NCBI RefSeq assembly: GCF_001189915.1
Contig: NZ_LFLS01000036.1
Coordinates: forward strand, 1-64,000
Length of the DNA stretch: 64,000 bases
Direction: 5' to 3'
Source: Herbaspirillum autotrophicum
Lineage (GTDB): Bacteria > Pseudomonadota > Gammaproteobacteria > Burkholderiales > Burkholderiaceae_D
This document shows, in pieces, positions 26,133 through 36,520 of this stretch; positions within the stretch are counted from its first letter, which is position 1, and each line of letters starts with the position of its first letter. A program made the translations under genes and the position numbers. The notes under the pieces are model-generated. The model was given only the letters and a program-made list of their open reading frames with translations. It was not told where the DNA came from and searched no databases.

Positions 26133-28184
26133 GTGAAGCTCGCTCTTTTACCGGCCATCCGGCTGATGGAACAATTACGTCTGTTGCCCAAATTTCTATT
26201 GGTGACATTGATGTTCATGTTGCCACTCTTGCTGGTCACCGGATTATTGTTCAATGAACTGGAAAAGTCGATTGCCTTCGCCAGACAGGAACAGACCGGC
26301 CTGCAATTGGTATCGCGCACCGAAGCGCTGATCATCCAGGTGCAGCAACAGCGCGCTTTGCGCCACATGACGCTGGGCGGCAACGCCAAGATGGCGCCGG
26401 TCGCCGCGCAAACCCAGGCCGGTATCAGCAAACAATTGCAGGCACTGAGCGAACAAGACGACACCTTCGACCAGCTCGGCTTGAGCGACACGCTGGCCGC
26501 CATCAAGAAGTCATGGACGACAGTACAAAACCCGCCGGCCGAGATCAAACCGAAAGACAGCTACATTGCCTATTCAGCACTGATCGTGCAACTGCAAAAA
26601 CTCAAGGAAGAAATCGCCGACCGCACGCGCCTGCGCCTTGATCCGGAAACCAATACCCATTACCTGGCGCTGGCATTGCTGGATTCCATTCCGGCACTCA
26701 ACAGCGACTTGCTGACCATTGCCGGACGCGGCGCTTCGTATATCGATACCGGTCTGCTGGAAGCCAATGAAGAAGTGATGCTGGCCTCCACGGTAACCAT
26801 GAGCAAGTTCGAATTGACGCAACTGTCGGCCAAACTGGATGCCCTGTTTTATGAAACGCCAGCATGGAAAACCCAACTGCAAAAACAATTGACGGCACTG
26901 CCTGCCACTAATGTCTTTCTGGAGCGCGCCACCAATGAAGTATTGAAATCGCTGGAACAGACTTCCGGCGAACAATTTTTCCTGGCCGCCGGCAATACCG
27001 TACAAGCACTGCAGGAATTGTCGAATGCCTCATCACAATTACTGCAAAGCGCACTCGACGAACGCATCGCCAACCACTCGTTGCATCGCAATCTGATGAT
27101 GGCCGCAATTCTGCTGGTGTTGCTGATTGCCGGTTATTTGCTGGCCGGATTTTATTTTTCCTTCCGCCAGGAAATCACTTTGCTCGGCAGTGCGGTCGAG
27201 CGCGCTGCGGCCGGTGATCTGCGCCATCAGGGCGCACCGCGCGGCAAAGATGAAATCGCCCTGCTCGGCGGCGCTTTCACCGGCATGAGCGTCAGTCTCG
27301 CGCAATTGATTGCGGATGTGCGCAGCAGCGGCAAGATCATCGCCGTGGCCGCACGCGAAATCGCCACCGGCAACGGCGACCTGTCCAACCGTACCGAGTC
27401 GCAGGCATCGAGCCTGGAAGAAACGGCGTCATCGATGGAAGAACTCACCGCCACTGTCCACAAGAATGCCGACAATGCGCAACAGGCCAACCGGCTGGCG
27501 CTGTCGGCTTCCGACTTTGCGCTCAAGGGCGGCACGGTCGTCAATAATGTGGTCGTGACGATGGATTCGATCAAGCAGAGTTCGCGCCAGATCGTGGATA
27601 TTATCGGCGTCATCGACAGCATCGCCTTCCAGACCAATATTCTGGCGCTCAACGCGGCAGTCGAAGCCGCCCGTGCCGGTGAGCAAGGACGCGGATTTGC
27701 GGTGGTGGCAACCGAGGTGCGCGGGCTGGCCCAGCGTTCTGCCAGTGCGGCCAAGGAAATCAAAACCCTGATCAACGATTCGGTCAGCAAAATCGATGCC
27801 GGTGGCAAACAGGTGCACGAAGCCGGACGCACCATGAACGACATCGTGACGTCCATCTCGCATGTGGTCACCATCATGGCCGACATCACCGCCGCCAGCC
27901 AGGAACAAAGCAGCGGCATCGCTGAAGTGAACAACGCGGTGGCCCAGATCGATGAAATTACCCAGCAGAATGCGGCCCTGGTAGAAGAAGCGGCCGCTGC
28001 GGCTGAAAGCCTGCAAGAGCAGGCCGACATGCTGGCGCGGGCCGTCAGTGTCTTCAAGCTGGAACACGCGGAAGACGATGACGACGCGCTGCCGCACTAT
28101 GCGCCGCCGGTACCGCCGCAAATCAGCAGTCGTCAGCGACAGGTCCCGAGAATACGCAATCAGGTGCAATCGGCATTGACCTGA
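26133..28184 (+). CDS. methyl-accepting chemotaxis protein
   Basis: A 683-residue inner-membrane chemoreceptor. A first helix at about 22-38 ([19 protein letters not shown]), a long periplasmic helical sensor region (about 40-320), a second helix at about 322-342 ([21 protein letters not shown]), a HAMP domain ([36 protein letters not shown]), and a signalling domain with the hairpin tip [37 protein letters not shown]. The GTG at 26133 follows AAAGGAAA with good spacing, better than an earlier GTG at 26118. The ligand is not evident. No CheW-binding pentapeptide NWETF is seen at the C-terminus. Confidence 0.95.
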   Translation: MKLALLPAIRLMEQLRLLPKFLLVTLMFMLPLLLVTGLLFNELEKSIAFARQEQTGLQLVSRTEALIIQVQQQRALRHMTLGGNAKMAPVAAQTQAGISKQLQALSEQDDTFDQLGLSDTLAAIKKSWTTVQNPPAEIKPKDSYIAYSALIVQLQKLKEEIADRTRLRLDPETNTHYLALALLDSIPALNSDLLTIAGRGASYIDTGLLEANEEVMLASTVTMSKFELTQLSAKLDALFYETPAWKTQLQKQLTALPATNVFLERATNEVLKSLEQTSGEQFFLAAGNTVQALQELSNASSQLLQSALDERIANHSLHRNLMMAAILLVLLIAGYLLAGFYFSFRQEITLLGSAVERAAAGDLRHQGAPRGKDEIALLGGAFTGMSVSLAQLIADVRSSGKIIAVAAREIATGNGDLSNRTESQASSLEETASSMEELTATVHKNADNAQQANRLALSASDFALKGGTVVNNVVVTMDSIKQSSRQIVDIIGVIDSIAFQTNILALNAAVEAARAGEQGRGFAVVATEVRGLAQRSASAAKEIKTLINDSVSKIDAGGKQVHEAGRTMNDIVTSISHVVTIMADITAASQEQSSGIAEVNNAVAQIDEITQQNAALVEEAAAAAESLQEQADMLARAVSVFKLEHAEDDDDALPHYAPPVPPQISSRQRQVPRIRNQVQSALT

Positions 28185-28215
28185 GTCGGGGTATCAATGC
28201 ATTTCCGACAGACGT

Positions 28216-28245
28216 AAAAAAGGCCGCAATCGCGGCCTTTTGTTT
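28216..28245. terminator. bidirectional terminator
   Basis: AAAGGCCGC and GCGGCCTTT form a perfect 9-bp stem around AATC, with an A run on the left and T-rich TTTTGTTTT on the right. It lies between the convergent chemoreceptor and MerR genes and can serve both strands. Confidence 0.88.
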
Positions 28246-28259
28246 TGGGCAAATGACAG

Positions 28260-28697
28260 TTACACGCCGGTCTCGGCGCGGGCACCGGCATCTGCGGCGC
28301 CATATGGCTTGAGCACTTGCAGGATTGCCAGCAATTCGGCGCGCGTGGCTTCGATCTCGGCCTCGCCCATTGAAATTTCAGGCACCTCGGGCACCAGTTC
28401 GACCGCCGGCTCTTCGTGCAAATGGAAATCCAGCTTGTTTCTGGCGCCACTGATGGTAAAGCCCTGCTCATACAACAATTCGCGAATGCGGCGAATCAGC
28501 AGCACTTCGTGATGCTGGTAATAGCGCCGGTTGCCGCGTCGCTTGACCGGCTTGAGCTGGGTGAATTCCTGTTCCCAATAGCGCAGCACATGCGGCTTGA
28601 CGCCACACAGCTCGCTGACTTCACCAATGGTGAAATAACGTTTGGCAGGAATTGGCGGCAATACGATTACCGCAGGTTTGTTGACACGTTCATTCAT
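28260..28697 (-). CDS. MerR-family transcriptional regulator
   Basis: A 145-residue DNA-binding protein. The N-terminal winged helix reads YFTIGEVSELCGVKPHVLRYWEQEF (about 20-44), followed by LKPVKRRGNRRYYQHHEVLLI and a helical dimerisation segment. The C-terminal 50 residues are acidic and low in complexity. No cysteine cluster for metal binding is visible. In Burkholderiales this regulator is routinely found directly after ihfA at the end of the pheST operon, as here (3-base gap); its targets are not known from sequence. Confidence 0.9.
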   Translation of the reverse strand: MNERVNKPAVIVLPPIPAKRYFTIGEVSELCGVKPHVLRYWEQEFTQLKPVKRRGNRRYYQHHEVLLIRRIRELLYEQGFTISGARNKLDFHLHEEPAVELVPEVPEISMGEAEIEATRAELLAILQVLKPYGAADAGARAETGV

Positions 28698-28700
28698 GAA

Positions 28701-29114
28701 TTAGACAGCCAGTGCGAATGGTTTGCTGCTGGACACTTCGACCATTTCCTTGAGTTTTTGACTGGCGTGGAAGGTAACCACGCGCCGCGCCGTGATTGGA
28801 ATTTCCTCGCCGGTTTTCGGGTTGCGTCCGGGACGCTGCGGTTTGTCGCGCAACTGAAAATTGCCGAAGCCGGACAACTTGACCGCTTCGCCACGTTCCA
28901 GCGCGTTGCGAATTTCATCGAAGAAAGTTTCAACCATGTCCTTCGCTTCGCGCTTGTTCAGACCAACCTGCTCGAACAAAAGTTCAGCCAGCTCAGCCTT
29001 GGTCAGCGTCGGCAGATTCTTTTCTGCCTGCGAACGCACTTGCGCCTCCAGCATGGCGCGCTGCAGATCGGCATCTAACACGGATTGAAATTCGCTTGAA
29101 TTCACGTTGTTCAT
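28701..29114 (-). CDS. ihfA: integration host factor alpha subunit
   Basis: A 137-residue DNA-bending protein, one half of the IHF heterodimer. Residues about 37-130 match the IHF-alpha/HU fold: [43 protein letters not shown], the DNA-intercalating arm [22 protein letters not shown], and [10 protein letters not shown]. Compared with the E. coli protein (99 residues), it has about 36 extra N-terminal residues, a feature I recall in other Burkholderiales. The position after pheT is the classical one. IHF may also support integration of the prophage in this window. Confidence 0.95.
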   Translation of the reverse strand: MNNVNSSEFQSVLDADLQRAMLEAQVRSQAEKNLPTLTKAELAELLFEQVGLNKREAKDMVETFFDEIRNALERGEAVKLSGFGNFQLRDKPQRPGRNPKTGEEIPITARRVVTFHASQKLKEMVEVSSSKPFALAV

Positions 29115-29299
29115 GACGGATGGGTTGCCCTGTTCAATACTTGTTTTTATTTATTACCAAGAAACTGCTCACGATCCGATAACGAATTACCAGCCGCAAT
29201 GCGCTGCCCGGCGCCGCATGTACCTTGCATTCCGGTACCTGCGGCCCCTGGTACTGCCATGCTGCCGGCGGACATCTCGCTATCGTTCGTGAACCGTTT

Positions 29300-31726
29300 C
29301 TAAGCACGCAACCTGGCGGCCAGCTTGCCGGTTGCCGCTGCTATCACGGCACTCATTGCAGCATCGACGGTGTCGTCCTGGAGTGTGTTTTGAGTATCTT
29401 GCAAGGTGAATCGGAAAGCAAGACTTTTTTCGTCAGTTTCCAGACCTTTGCCAAGATATTCATCAAATAAAACAATGGCTTGGATGATAGCGCAGGCCGC
29501 ATTGGTTTGCTTTTCGGCAGCAAAAACATCGAGCAGATCCTGTACCGCGACAGTCTGTTTCACCACCAGTGCAAGGTCGCGCGTGACGGCCGGAAACTTG
29601 GAAATTTCGACATAGTCTGGCAACGGACGTTGCTGCAATGCATGCGCATCGACTTCGAATACTACCGGTGCCAGCGGCAGGTCGTATTTCTGCTGCAGAC
29701 GCGGATGCAACTCACCGATAAAGCCGATCTCCTGACCATCCAGCGAGACGCTGGCCGAGCGCCCCGGATGCAAGGCCGGGTTGGAGGCCTTGGTAAAGCG
29801 CAGCGTACGCGGTGCGAACATGGCTTCGAGATCCGCCTTGACATCGAAGAAATCGACATTGCGCGCGGCCTGGCCCCATTGCTCTTCGACCGTGGCACCA
29901 TATGCCAGCGCCGCTACCCGCTTCGGTTGTTCGTAACCGGCCACCGACAACGGGCCGTCCTGCACGGCGCTGCTGCGGCTGTACACGGCACCGACTTCGA
30001 ACACGCGCACGCGCGCGGCCTTGCGGTTGATGTTGTAACGCACGTTGGCCACCAGGCTGGCGATCAGCGACGAGCGCATCACGTTCATCTGGCTGGCAAT
30101 CGGATTGAGCAACTTGATCGGCGCATCATTGGCGGCGAAATCGGTTTCCCATGCGCTGTCGACGAAACTGAAATTGATGACTTCCTGATAATCCAGATCA
30201 GCCAACAGATGACGGATGTCGAACAGTGAACGGGTATTTTCCGGTGCAATGCGCATGGCGCTGGCCGCCACCGGCGGCAAGGCCGGAATGTTTTCAAACC
30301 CGAATACGCGCGCGACTTCTTCGATCAGGTCTTCTTCAATTTCAATATCAAAACGGTAAGACGGCGGCGTGACCGAAAATACGCCGTCTGCTTGCGTGAA
30401 TTGCAAACCGAGTCGGGTGAAGATAGCGGCAATTTGCTGATCGTCAAACGCCACACCAATCACCTTGGTGGCGCGGGCGGTACGCAAGGTCACCGGATCG
30501 CGGCGCGGCAGATTGACGCTCTGGTCATCGATGACGCCGATTTTGGTATCCGGCTTGCCGCAGATTTCAACGATCAGGGCGGTAATGCGTTCGATATGTT
30601 CAACGATGCTGGCGAAATCGACACCGCGCTCGAAACGATGCGCAGCATCGGTCGAGAAGTTGAAACGACGGGCGCGGCCTTGAATCGCGTTCGGGAACCA
30701 GAACGCCGCTTCCAGATAAATATCGGTGGTGTCCAGCGACACTGCCGTGGCGTCGCCGCCCATGATGCCGGCCAGCGATTCGATTTCCTTGTCGTCGGCG
30801 ATCACGCCGATCCACTCGTCAACCTCGACCGTATTGCCGTTCAGCAGCTTCAGCGATTCGCCCTTGCGACCCCAGCGCACATCGAGACCGCCGTGGATCT
30901 TGTGCAGATCGAACACGTGGGTCGGACGACCGAGTTCCAGCATCACATAATTGGAAATATCCACCAGTGCCGAAATCGGACGCTGGCCGCTGCGTTCGAG
31001 GCGACGCTTCATCCATTGCGGCGTTTCGGCCTTGGCGTTGAGACCGCGAATGACGCGACCGGCGAAACGTCCGCACAAATCGGGCGCGGAAATTTTGACT
31101 GGCAGCTTTTCATCGGAGTTGGCGGCAACCACCTGATAAACCGGCATTTTCAGCGGGGTATCGGTCAGCGCCGACACTTCACGCGCCACACCCAGCACGG
31201 ACAGGCAGTCGGCCTTGTTCGGCGTCAGCTTGATGGTGAATTTGAGATCGTTGAGCTGATAGTAATCGCGGAAATTCTGACCGACCGGTGCGTCGTCCGG
31301 CAACTCCAGCAAACCACCGTGATCTTCCGACAATTTCAATTCGCGGGCCGAGCACAACATGCCTTGCGATTCGACGCCACGCAACTGGCCCACCTTGATT
31401 TCAAACGGCTTGCCATCGGCACCCGGCGGCAATACCGCACCGGCCATGGCGCATGGCACTTTCATGCCGACCCGCACATTCGGTGCGCCGCACACGATAT
31501 TGAGAATGGTGCCGGTCTTGACGTCGACCTGGCAGACATTGAGGCGATCCGCATTGGGATGCTTGGCCACTTCCAGCACTTCACCGACGACGATGTTGGT
31601 GAATGGCGGTGCGACAGCTTCCACCTCTTCCACTTCCAGGCCGGACATGGTGAGCAAATGCGACAATTCATCCGAATTCATCTTCGGATTGACCATGGTA
31701 CGCAACCAGTTTTCAGAGAATTGCAT
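29300..31726 (-). CDS. pheT: phenylalanyl-tRNA synthetase beta subunit
   Basis: An 808-residue full-length beta subunit of the (alpha-beta)2 enzyme that charges tRNA-Phe. N-terminal [14 protein letters not shown], the EMAP/tRNA-binding-like domain at about 40-150 ([30 protein letters not shown]), B3/B4 editing domain at about 215-370, B5 domain at about 400-475, and the FDX-ACB anticodon-binding domain at the C-terminus ([22 protein letters not shown]). It follows pheS with a 65-base gap and precedes ihfA by 185 bases. Confidence 0.97.
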   Translation of the reverse strand: MQFSENWLRTMVNPKMNSDELSHLLTMSGLEVEEVEAVAPPFTNIVVGEVLEVAKHPNADRLNVCQVDVKTGTILNIVCGAPNVRVGMKVPCAMAGAVLPPGADGKPFEIKVGQLRGVESQGMLCSARELKLSEDHGGLLELPDDAPVGQNFRDYYQLNDLKFTIKLTPNKADCLSVLGVAREVSALTDTPLKMPVYQVVAANSDEKLPVKISAPDLCGRFAGRVIRGLNAKAETPQWMKRRLERSGQRPISALVDISNYVMLELGRPTHVFDLHKIHGGLDVRWGRKGESLKLLNGNTVEVDEWIGVIADDKEIESLAGIMGGDATAVSLDTTDIYLEAAFWFPNAIQGRARRFNFSTDAAHRFERGVDFASIVEHIERITALIVEICGKPDTKIGVIDDQSVNLPRRDPVTLRTARATKVIGVAFDDQQIAAIFTRLGLQFTQADGVFSVTPPSYRFDIEIEEDLIEEVARVFGFENIPALPPVAASAMRIAPENTRSLFDIRHLLADLDYQEVINFSFVDSAWETDFAANDAPIKLLNPIASQMNVMRSSLIASLVANVRYNINRKAARVRVFEVGAVYSRSSAVQDGPLSVAGYEQPKRVAALAYGATVEEQWGQAARNVDFFDVKADLEAMFAPRTLRFTKASNPALHPGRSASVSLDGQEIGFIGELHPRLQQKYDLPLAPVVFEVDAHALQQRPLPDYVEISKFPAVTRDLALVVKQTVAVQDLLDVFAAEKQTNAACAIIQAIVLFDEYLGKGLETDEKSLAFRFTLQDTQNTLQDDTVDAAMSAVIAAATGKLAARLRA

Positions 31727-31791
31727 GATTAAAACCTTCGGCTATCGGCCAGACAGTCTGCAGACGGAGCAATCTGCTCCGTCTGCATTGT

Positions 31792-32808
31792 TTAATTGAA
31801 TTGTTTCAGGAAACGCAGATCGCCTTCATAGAACAGGCGCAGGTCACTGATTCCGTAACGCAGCATGGTCAGACGCTCCAGACCGGAGCCGAACGCAAAA
31901 CCCAGATACTGTTCGGGGTCGAGTCCCATGTTGCGCACCACGGTCGGATGCACTTGACCAGCGCCCGACACTTCCAGCCAGCGGCCTTTCAGCGGACCGC
32001 TGCCAAAGGCGATATCGATTTCCGCCGACGGTTCGGTAAACGGAAAATACGAAGGACGGAAACGCACTTGCAAGTCATCGGTCTCGAAGAAGGCCTTGAC
32101 GAAATTGAGGTACACGCCCTTGAGGTCGGCGAAGCTGATATCTTCGGCAATCCACAAACCCTCGACCTGATGAAACATCGGCGAATGGGTGGCATCGCTG
32201 TCAACGCGATAGGTGCGGCCCGGTGCGATCACCTTGATCGGCGGTTTATTCATGCGGGCATAACGCACCTGCATCGGGCTGGTATGCGTGCGCAGCAGCA
32301 GTTGCTTGCCGTCGCTGTCCTTGCCGTCGATATAAAAGGTATCCTGCATCGAACGCGCAGGATGATTTTCCGGGCTGTTGAGCGCCGAAAAATTGGTCCA
32401 GTCGGTTTCGATTTCAGGGCCGTCGGCCACATCGAATCCGATCGAACGGAAAATTTCTTCAACCCGCTGCCATGAGCGCATGACCGGATGGATACCGCCA
32501 ACGCCGCGACCGCGGCCTGGCAATGTCACATCAATCGCTTCGGCATTCAGGCGGGTCTGCATCTGCGCATCGGCCAGTGCGTCACGGCGCGCCGTCAGCG
32601 CGTCTTCGATCTGCACCTTGGCGGCGTTGATGACCGCGCCCTGGATTTTGCGTTCTTCTGGTGCCAGCTTGCCCAGTGCCTTCATCTGCTCGGTAATCTG
32701 ACCGGTCTTGCCAAGGTATTTCGCTTTGGCGTTTTCCAGTGCGGCGGCATCCTGCGCGCCGGCAAAATCGGTGCGAGCCTGTACGACGATTTGTTCTAGG
32801 GGATTCAT
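31792..32808 (-). CDS. pheS: phenylalanyl-tRNA synthetase alpha subunit
   Basis: A 338-residue catalytic subunit. A coiled-coil N-terminal domain (about 1-85) leads to the class II core: motif 1 region [30 protein letters not shown], motif 2 [14 protein letters not shown] and [19 protein letters not shown], motif 3 [18 protein letters not shown]. Start at ATG 32808 (MNPLEQIV); the 21 in-frame codons upstream (rich in Phe and Leu) lie just past a terminator and are not family-like. The terminator-like hairpin between rplT and pheS suggests that pheST expression can be modulated separately. Confidence 0.97.
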   Translation of the reverse strand: MNPLEQIVVQARTDFAGAQDAAALENAKAKYLGKTGQITEQMKALGKLAPEERKIQGAVINAAKVQIEDALTARRDALADAQMQTRLNAEAIDVTLPGRGRGVGGIHPVMRSWQRVEEIFRSIGFDVADGPEIETDWTNFSALNSPENHPARSMQDTFYIDGKDSDGKQLLLRTHTSPMQVRYARMNKPPIKVIAPGRTYRVDSDATHSPMFHQVEGLWIAEDISFADLKGVYLNFVKAFFETDDLQVRFRPSYFPFTEPSAEIDIAFGSGPLKGRWLEVSGAGQVHPTVVRNMGLDPEQYLGFAFGSGLERLTMLRYGISDLRLFYEGDLRFLKQFN

Positions 32809-32852
32809 GCGATATGTCTCGAATCTGACGACGAAGTCGAAAAGAAGAAGAT

Positions 32853-32892
32853 CAAAAACAATACGGGGCACAGGTATTTCACCTCTGCCCCG
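32853..32892 (-). terminator. terminator or attenuator between rplT and pheS
   Basis: On the minus strand CGGGGCA and TGCCCCG close a hairpin, extended inside by AGGT/ACCT around GAAAT, followed by TATTGTTTTT. It lies 45-85 bases upstream of the pheS start. I found no phenylalanine-rich leader peptide before it, so classical pheM-type attenuation is not supported; partial termination is more likely. Confidence 0.7.
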
Positions 32893-32944
32893 CAGGATTT
32901 CGCAGCGCCGCCCGTGCAGGCGGCAACTGCTTCAACAAAGCTTG

Positions 32945-33307
32945 TTATTGCGCAGCGATGTTGGCTTTCACCTGATTGACAATCGCAGCAAACGCTGGCT
33001 TGTCAGTCACGGCCATATCGGCCAGAACCTTGCGGTCCAGTTCGATCGAGGCACGCTTCAGGCCGTTCATGAATACGCTGTATGTCACGCCATGCTCACG
33101 GGCAGCAGCGTTGATACGGGCGATCCACAATGCGCGGAATACGCGCTTCTTGTTGCGACGGTCACGGTACGCATATTGACCAGCGCGCATGACTGCTTGC
33201 TTGGCAATACGGTAGACGGTGCTGCGGCGACCACGGTAACCCTTGGCTTGCGCCAGGACTTTTTTATGACGGGCACGTGCTGTTACCCCACGTTTAACTC
33301 TAGGCAT
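32945..33307 (-). CDS. rplT: 50S ribosomal protein L20
   Basis: A 120-residue basic protein that binds 23S rRNA early in large-subunit assembly. The sequence [33 protein letters not shown] is diagnostic, and the rest ([24 protein letters not shown]) is highly conserved. It follows rpmI by 20 bases. In E. coli L20 represses translation of this operon, and the same may apply here. Confidence 0.98.
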   Translation of the reverse strand: MPRVKRGVTARARHKKVLAQAKGYRGRRSTVYRIAKQAVMRAGQYAYRDRRNKKRVFRALWIARINAAAREHGVTYSVFMNGLKRASIELDRKVLADMAVTDKPAFAAIVNQVKANIAAQ

Positions 33308-33327
33308 AGTAGCTCCTTAGTGTGAGG

Positions 33328-33525
33328 TTAAGCGAACGGCAACATTGCGCGTACCGATGTCATGTTAGTCTCATGGACTCCCACTGCACCGCGCAATTGG
33401 CGTTTGTTCTTGGTTGTTTTCTTGGTCAGGATGTGGCGTTTGAACGCTTGACCACGCTTGACGGTACCGCCCGGACGGACGCGGAAGCGCTTTTTGGCGC
33501 TGCTTTTCGTCTTCATTTTTGGCAT
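33328..33525 (-). CDS. rpmI: 50S ribosomal protein L35
   Basis: A 65-residue basic protein, [20 protein letters not shown]..., the complete L35. Start ATG 33525; the 19 in-frame codons upstream are untranslated spacer. Just upstream, CTGTCC-AAAA-AGGACAG on the minus strand forms a small hairpin that would enclose the AGGA ribosome site, a possible handle for L20 feedback. Confidence 0.97.
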   Translation of the reverse strand: MPKMKTKSSAKKRFRVRPGGTVKRGQAFKRHILTKKTTKNKRQLRGAVGVHETNMTSVRAMLPFA

Positions 33526-33533
33526 GACACTAT

Positions 33534-33550
33534 CTGTCCTTTTTGGACAG
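33534..33550 (-). promoter_or_regulatory. hairpin over the rpmI ribosome-binding site
   Basis: On the minus strand CTGTCC AAAAA GGACAG is a perfect 6-bp inverted repeat, and AGGA within its 3' arm is the only good Shine-Dalgarno sequence before the rpmI ATG at 33525. Folding would hide the site. A regulatory role is inferred by analogy with L20 control of this operon. Confidence 0.45.
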
Positions 33551-33740
33551 CTCCATTTTTTGATGATTGCAGGTGGCAGCAATACGCTACTCTTTGATGC
33601 CTGCTCTCACTTATTGGCAGCAGATTTTCATCGCTGCTTTTGCCGGATGCCCGACGGCTGCATCCCGCAAAATTCCGGACCTCACAATGAATCGGAATGC
33701 GCAAGGTCAGAGACATTGCGCACAGGACTCCAGAGACTCC

Positions 33741-34262
33741 TTATTTTTTCTTTTTCGGCGCCAGGACCATGATCATCTGGCGCCCTTCCATTTTCGGCCA
33801 CTGCTCGACCTGGCCATGCGGCTCCAGATCCAGCTTCAGACGCTCAAGCACGCGCATGCCGATTTCCTGATGCGCCATTTCACGACCGCGAAAACGCAGT
33901 GTGATCTTGGTTTTGTCGCCTTCTTCAAGGAATTTGATCAGGTTACGAAGCTTGATGTTGTAATCGCCGTCATCCGTGCCAGGGCGGAATTTGACTTCCT
34001 TGACCTGAATGACTTTCTGCTTCAGCTTGGCTTCGTGAGCTTTCTTCTGCTCCTGATACTTGAACTTGCCGTAATCCATCAATCGACAGACGGGCGGCTG
34101 GGCCGTTGGTGCAATTTCCACCAGGTCCACGTTCGCCTCTTCCGCCAGACGGAAAGCCTCTGCCAAATTCACGATGCCAAGCGGCTCGTTATTGACCCCG
34201 GATAAACGCAATTCCGGTGCTGTAATTTCACCGTTGATGCGATGCGACTTGTCAGTAGCTAT
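33741..34262 (-). CDS. infC: translation initiation factor IF-3, AUA start
   Basis: A 173-residue IF-3. The family N-terminus ([19 protein letters not shown]) is only reached by starting at the codon ATA at 34262-34260, which follows AAGGA with seven bases of spacing; the first conventional start in frame (TTG, 34211) would remove 17 conserved residues. The N domain has [25 protein letters not shown], and the C domain [41 protein letters not shown]. Rare starts (AUU, AUA, AUC) are a known infC trait because IF-3 rejects them, giving feedback control. It lies between thrS and rpmI. Confidence 0.95.
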   Translation of the reverse strand: MATDKSHRINGEITAPELRLSGVNNEPLGIVNLAEAFRLAEEANVDLVEIAPTAQPPVCRLMDYGKFKYQEQKKAHEAKLKQKVIQVKEVKFRPGTDDGDYNIKLRNLIKFLEEGDKTKITLRFRGREMAHQEIGMRVLERLKLDLEPHGQVEQWPKMEGRQMIMVLAPKKKK

Positions 34263-34333
34263 TGCAGTTTCCTTAATAAATCCAATAATTAAGCCGTGCT
34301 CTTGCGCTGCAAGGAAGCACTCGGCTTCCCCGT

Positions 34334-36241
34334 TCAGGCCTTGGTTTCAACCTCTGATCTGAGGCGTTCCACCAATACATCGACAGGCATTACACCCAGA
34401 TCGACATTGCCCCGCGCTCGCACGGCCACTGTATTTGCATCACGTTCCTTGTCACCGACCACCAGTATATAAGGCGGCTTCTGCAACGAATGCTGCCGTA
34501 TTTTATAGGTAATCTTCTCGTTACGCAAATCGGTTTCCACTCTAAACCCTTGTTTCTTCAGCGTTTGCGCAACGTTTTTGACGTATTCGCTCTGTGCATC
34601 GGAAATATTCAGAATGACAACTTGCACCGGAGCAAGCCACAACGGCATGGCACCGGCGTGATTTTCAATCAGAATCGCGATGAAACGCTCGAGCGAACCG
34701 ACGATAGCCCGGTGCAACATGACCGGCACCTTGCGGTTGTTGTCTTCCGTAACATATTCCGCGCCCAGACGTTGCGGCATGGAAAAATCAACCTGCATGG
34801 TGCCGCACTGCCACGAGCGACCGATCGAATCCTTCAGGTGATACTCGATCTTCGGACCGTAGAATGCGCCCTCGCCCGGCAATTCTTCCCATTGCGACCC
34901 GGAAGCGCGGATCGCCTCGCGCAATGCACTTTCCGATTTATCCCACACCTCGTCTTCACCGATGCGCTTTTCGGGACGCAAGGCCAGCTTGATCTGCACA
35001 TCCACGAAACCGAAATGGGTATAGACCTCGCGCACGATCTTGTCGAACGCTGCGACTTCTTCCTGCACCTGATCTTCGGTACAGAAGATGTGCCCGTCAT
35101 CCTGAGTAAAGCCGCGCACCCGCATCATGCCGTGCAACGCGCCAGACGGCTCATTGCGATGGCACTGACCGAATTCGCCGTAACGCAAAGGCAAGTCGCG
35201 GTAGCTGTGCAAACCGGAATTGAAAATCTGGACATGGCCCGGGCAATTCATCGGCTTCAGCGCATAAGCGCGATTTTCCGATTCGGTAGTAAACATGTTT
35301 TCGCGGTAATTCTGCCAGTGGCCGGTTTTTTCCCACAGGGAACGATCCAGAATCTGGGGCGCCTTGACTTCCTGATAACCATTGTCCTGATAGACGCGGC
35401 GCAGGTACTGCTCGACCTGTTGCCAGATCGACCATCCCTTCGGATGCCAGAAAATCAGGCCCGGCGCTTCATCCTGAAAGTGGAAAAAGTCGAGCGCGCG
35501 GCCGAGCTTGCGGTGATCGCGCTTCTCCGCCTCTTCCAGCATGTGCAGATAAGCTTCCTGCTCTTCCTTCTTGGCCCAGGCAGTGCCATATACCCGCTGC
35601 AACATTTCATTGTTCGAGTCGCCGCGCCAGTAGGCACCAGCCAGCTTCATCAGCTTGAATACCTTGAGCTTGCCAGTGGATGGCACGTGCGGCCCGCGGC
35701 ACAGATCGGTAAAGCTGCCCTCACTATACAGAGAGACATCCTGATCGGCAGGAATCGAAGCGATGATTTCCGCCTTGTAATCTTCGCCAATCGACTTGAA
35801 ATACGCCACCGCCTCATCGCGCGGCAATACCTTGCGCACGACAGCCTCATCCTTCTTCGCCAGCTCAGCCATCTTCTTTTCGATAGCGACCAGATCTTCC
35901 GGTGTAAACGGACGCTTGTAAGCGAAGTCGTAGTAAAAGCCGTTTTCGATGACCGGTCCGATTGTCACCTGGGCATCCGGGAACAATTCCTTGACGGCAT
36001 AGGCCAGCAAGTGGGCGGTCGAGTGACGAATCACTTCCAGACCATCGGCATCCTTGTCGGTCACAATCGCCAGATCGGCATCACTCTCGATCACGAAAGA
36101 GGTATCCACCAATTTGCCATCGACCTTGCCGGCCAGCGCCGCCTTGGCCAAACCGGCGCCAATGCTGGCGGCAACTTGCGCTACAGTAACGGGTGCATCG
36201 AATTGACGCTGCGAACCATCGGGAAGTCTGACTGAAACCAT
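34334..36241 (-). CDS. thrS: threonyl-tRNA synthetase
   Basis: A 635-residue full-length class II enzyme. TGS domain at 1-62 ([23 protein letters not shown]), second additional (editing) domain about 65-225 with [19 protein letters not shown] and the [14 protein letters not shown] block, catalytic core about 240-535 with the zinc ligand Cys in [13 protein letters not shown], the histidine in DDGHIFC and [13 protein letters not shown], then the anticodon-binding domain ([23 protein letters not shown]). It heads the operon and is preceded by a promoter, Thr-rich leader peptide and terminator. Confidence 0.98.
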   Translation of the reverse strand: MVSVRLPDGSQRQFDAPVTVAQVAASIGAGLAKAALAGKVDGKLVDTSFVIESDADLAIVTDKDADGLEVIRHSTAHLLAYAVKELFPDAQVTIGPVIENGFYYDFAYKRPFTPEDLVAIEKKMAELAKKDEAVVRKVLPRDEAVAYFKSIGEDYKAEIIASIPADQDVSLYSEGSFTDLCRGPHVPSTGKLKVFKLMKLAGAYWRGDSNNEMLQRVYGTAWAKKEEQEAYLHMLEEAEKRDHRKLGRALDFFHFQDEAPGLIFWHPKGWSIWQQVEQYLRRVYQDNGYQEVKAPQILDRSLWEKTGHWQNYRENMFTTESENRAYALKPMNCPGHVQIFNSGLHSYRDLPLRYGEFGQCHRNEPSGALHGMMRVRGFTQDDGHIFCTEDQVQEEVAAFDKIVREVYTHFGFVDVQIKLALRPEKRIGEDEVWDKSESALREAIRASGSQWEELPGEGAFYGPKIEYHLKDSIGRSWQCGTMQVDFSMPQRLGAEYVTEDNNRKVPVMLHRAIVGSLERFIAILIENHAGAMPLWLAPVQVVILNISDAQSEYVKNVAQTLKKQGFRVETDLRNEKITYKIRQHSLQKPPYILVVGDKERDANTVAVRARGNVDLGVMPVDVLVERLRSEVETKA

Positions 36242-36302
36242 TTAATGCTCCATCTCGGCGATCAAGGTGCCGAAGCTGATATTGATATTGGGAAAATGCG
36301 GA

Positions 36303-36332
36303 CGAAAAAAAACGCGGCTAGCCGCGCTTTTT
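36303..36332 (-). terminator. thrS leader terminator (attenuator)
   Basis: On the minus strand GAAAAAG precedes the perfect palindrome CGCGGCTAGCCGCG and eight T residues, a strong intrinsic terminator. It lies 62 bases upstream of thrS and 24 bases past the stop of a Thr-rich mini-gene. An alternative CTTTTTC/GAAAAAG pairing can form just before it. The placement is that of a transcription attenuator. Confidence 0.8.
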
Positions 36333-36355
36333 CCTGAAGACGAAAAAGTACCCGA

Positions 36356-36397
36356 CTAGTGTCGCGTGTCAACCTCGGTGGTAGTTCGCGGTGTCAT
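36356..36397 (-). CDS. putative threonine-rich leader peptide of thrS
   Basis: A 13-residue reading frame, MTPRTTTEVDTRH, with five threonine codons (ACA, ACT, ACC, ACC, ACG), three of them consecutive. An AAAGG ten bases before the ATG can serve as ribosome site. It ends with TAG 24 bases before a strong terminator that precedes thrS. By analogy with the pheM and thrL leaders, ribosome stalling on Thr codons when charged tRNA-Thr is scarce would prevent terminator formation and raise thrS transcription. Too short to prove by sequence; alignment across relatives would decide. Confidence 0.6.
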   Translation of the reverse strand: MTPRTTTEVDTRH

Positions 36398-36475
36398 AAC
36401 CGGATTGCCTTTCTCGCTCTTACAGATGTGATGAATCGTTGCCATCGGCGATAACAGCTCGCGACGGATTCGCGC

Positions 36476-36481
36476 ATTATA
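36476..36481 (-). promoter_or_regulatory. promoter -10 of the thrS operon
   Basis: On the minus strand TGCTATAAT is an extended -10 element, with TTGCAT 15 bases upstream as a weak -35 and a GC-rich discriminator (GCGCG) downstream, as expected for a stringently controlled translation operon. The predicted start lies about 70 bases before the leader peptide ATG. Confidence 0.7.
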
Positions 36482-36520
36482 GCAAAATTAATATCCATGC
36501 AACCGCCCGCAAGCGCATAT

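Noticed and set aside
30392-31732. 446-codon open frame antisense to pheT
   Set aside because: Shadow of pheT with no start signal and arginine/histidine-rich nonsense composition.
34490-36235. 581-codon open frame antisense to thrS
   Set aside because: Complete overlap with a certain thrS; the product has no recognisable domain and arises from GC-skewed codon positions.
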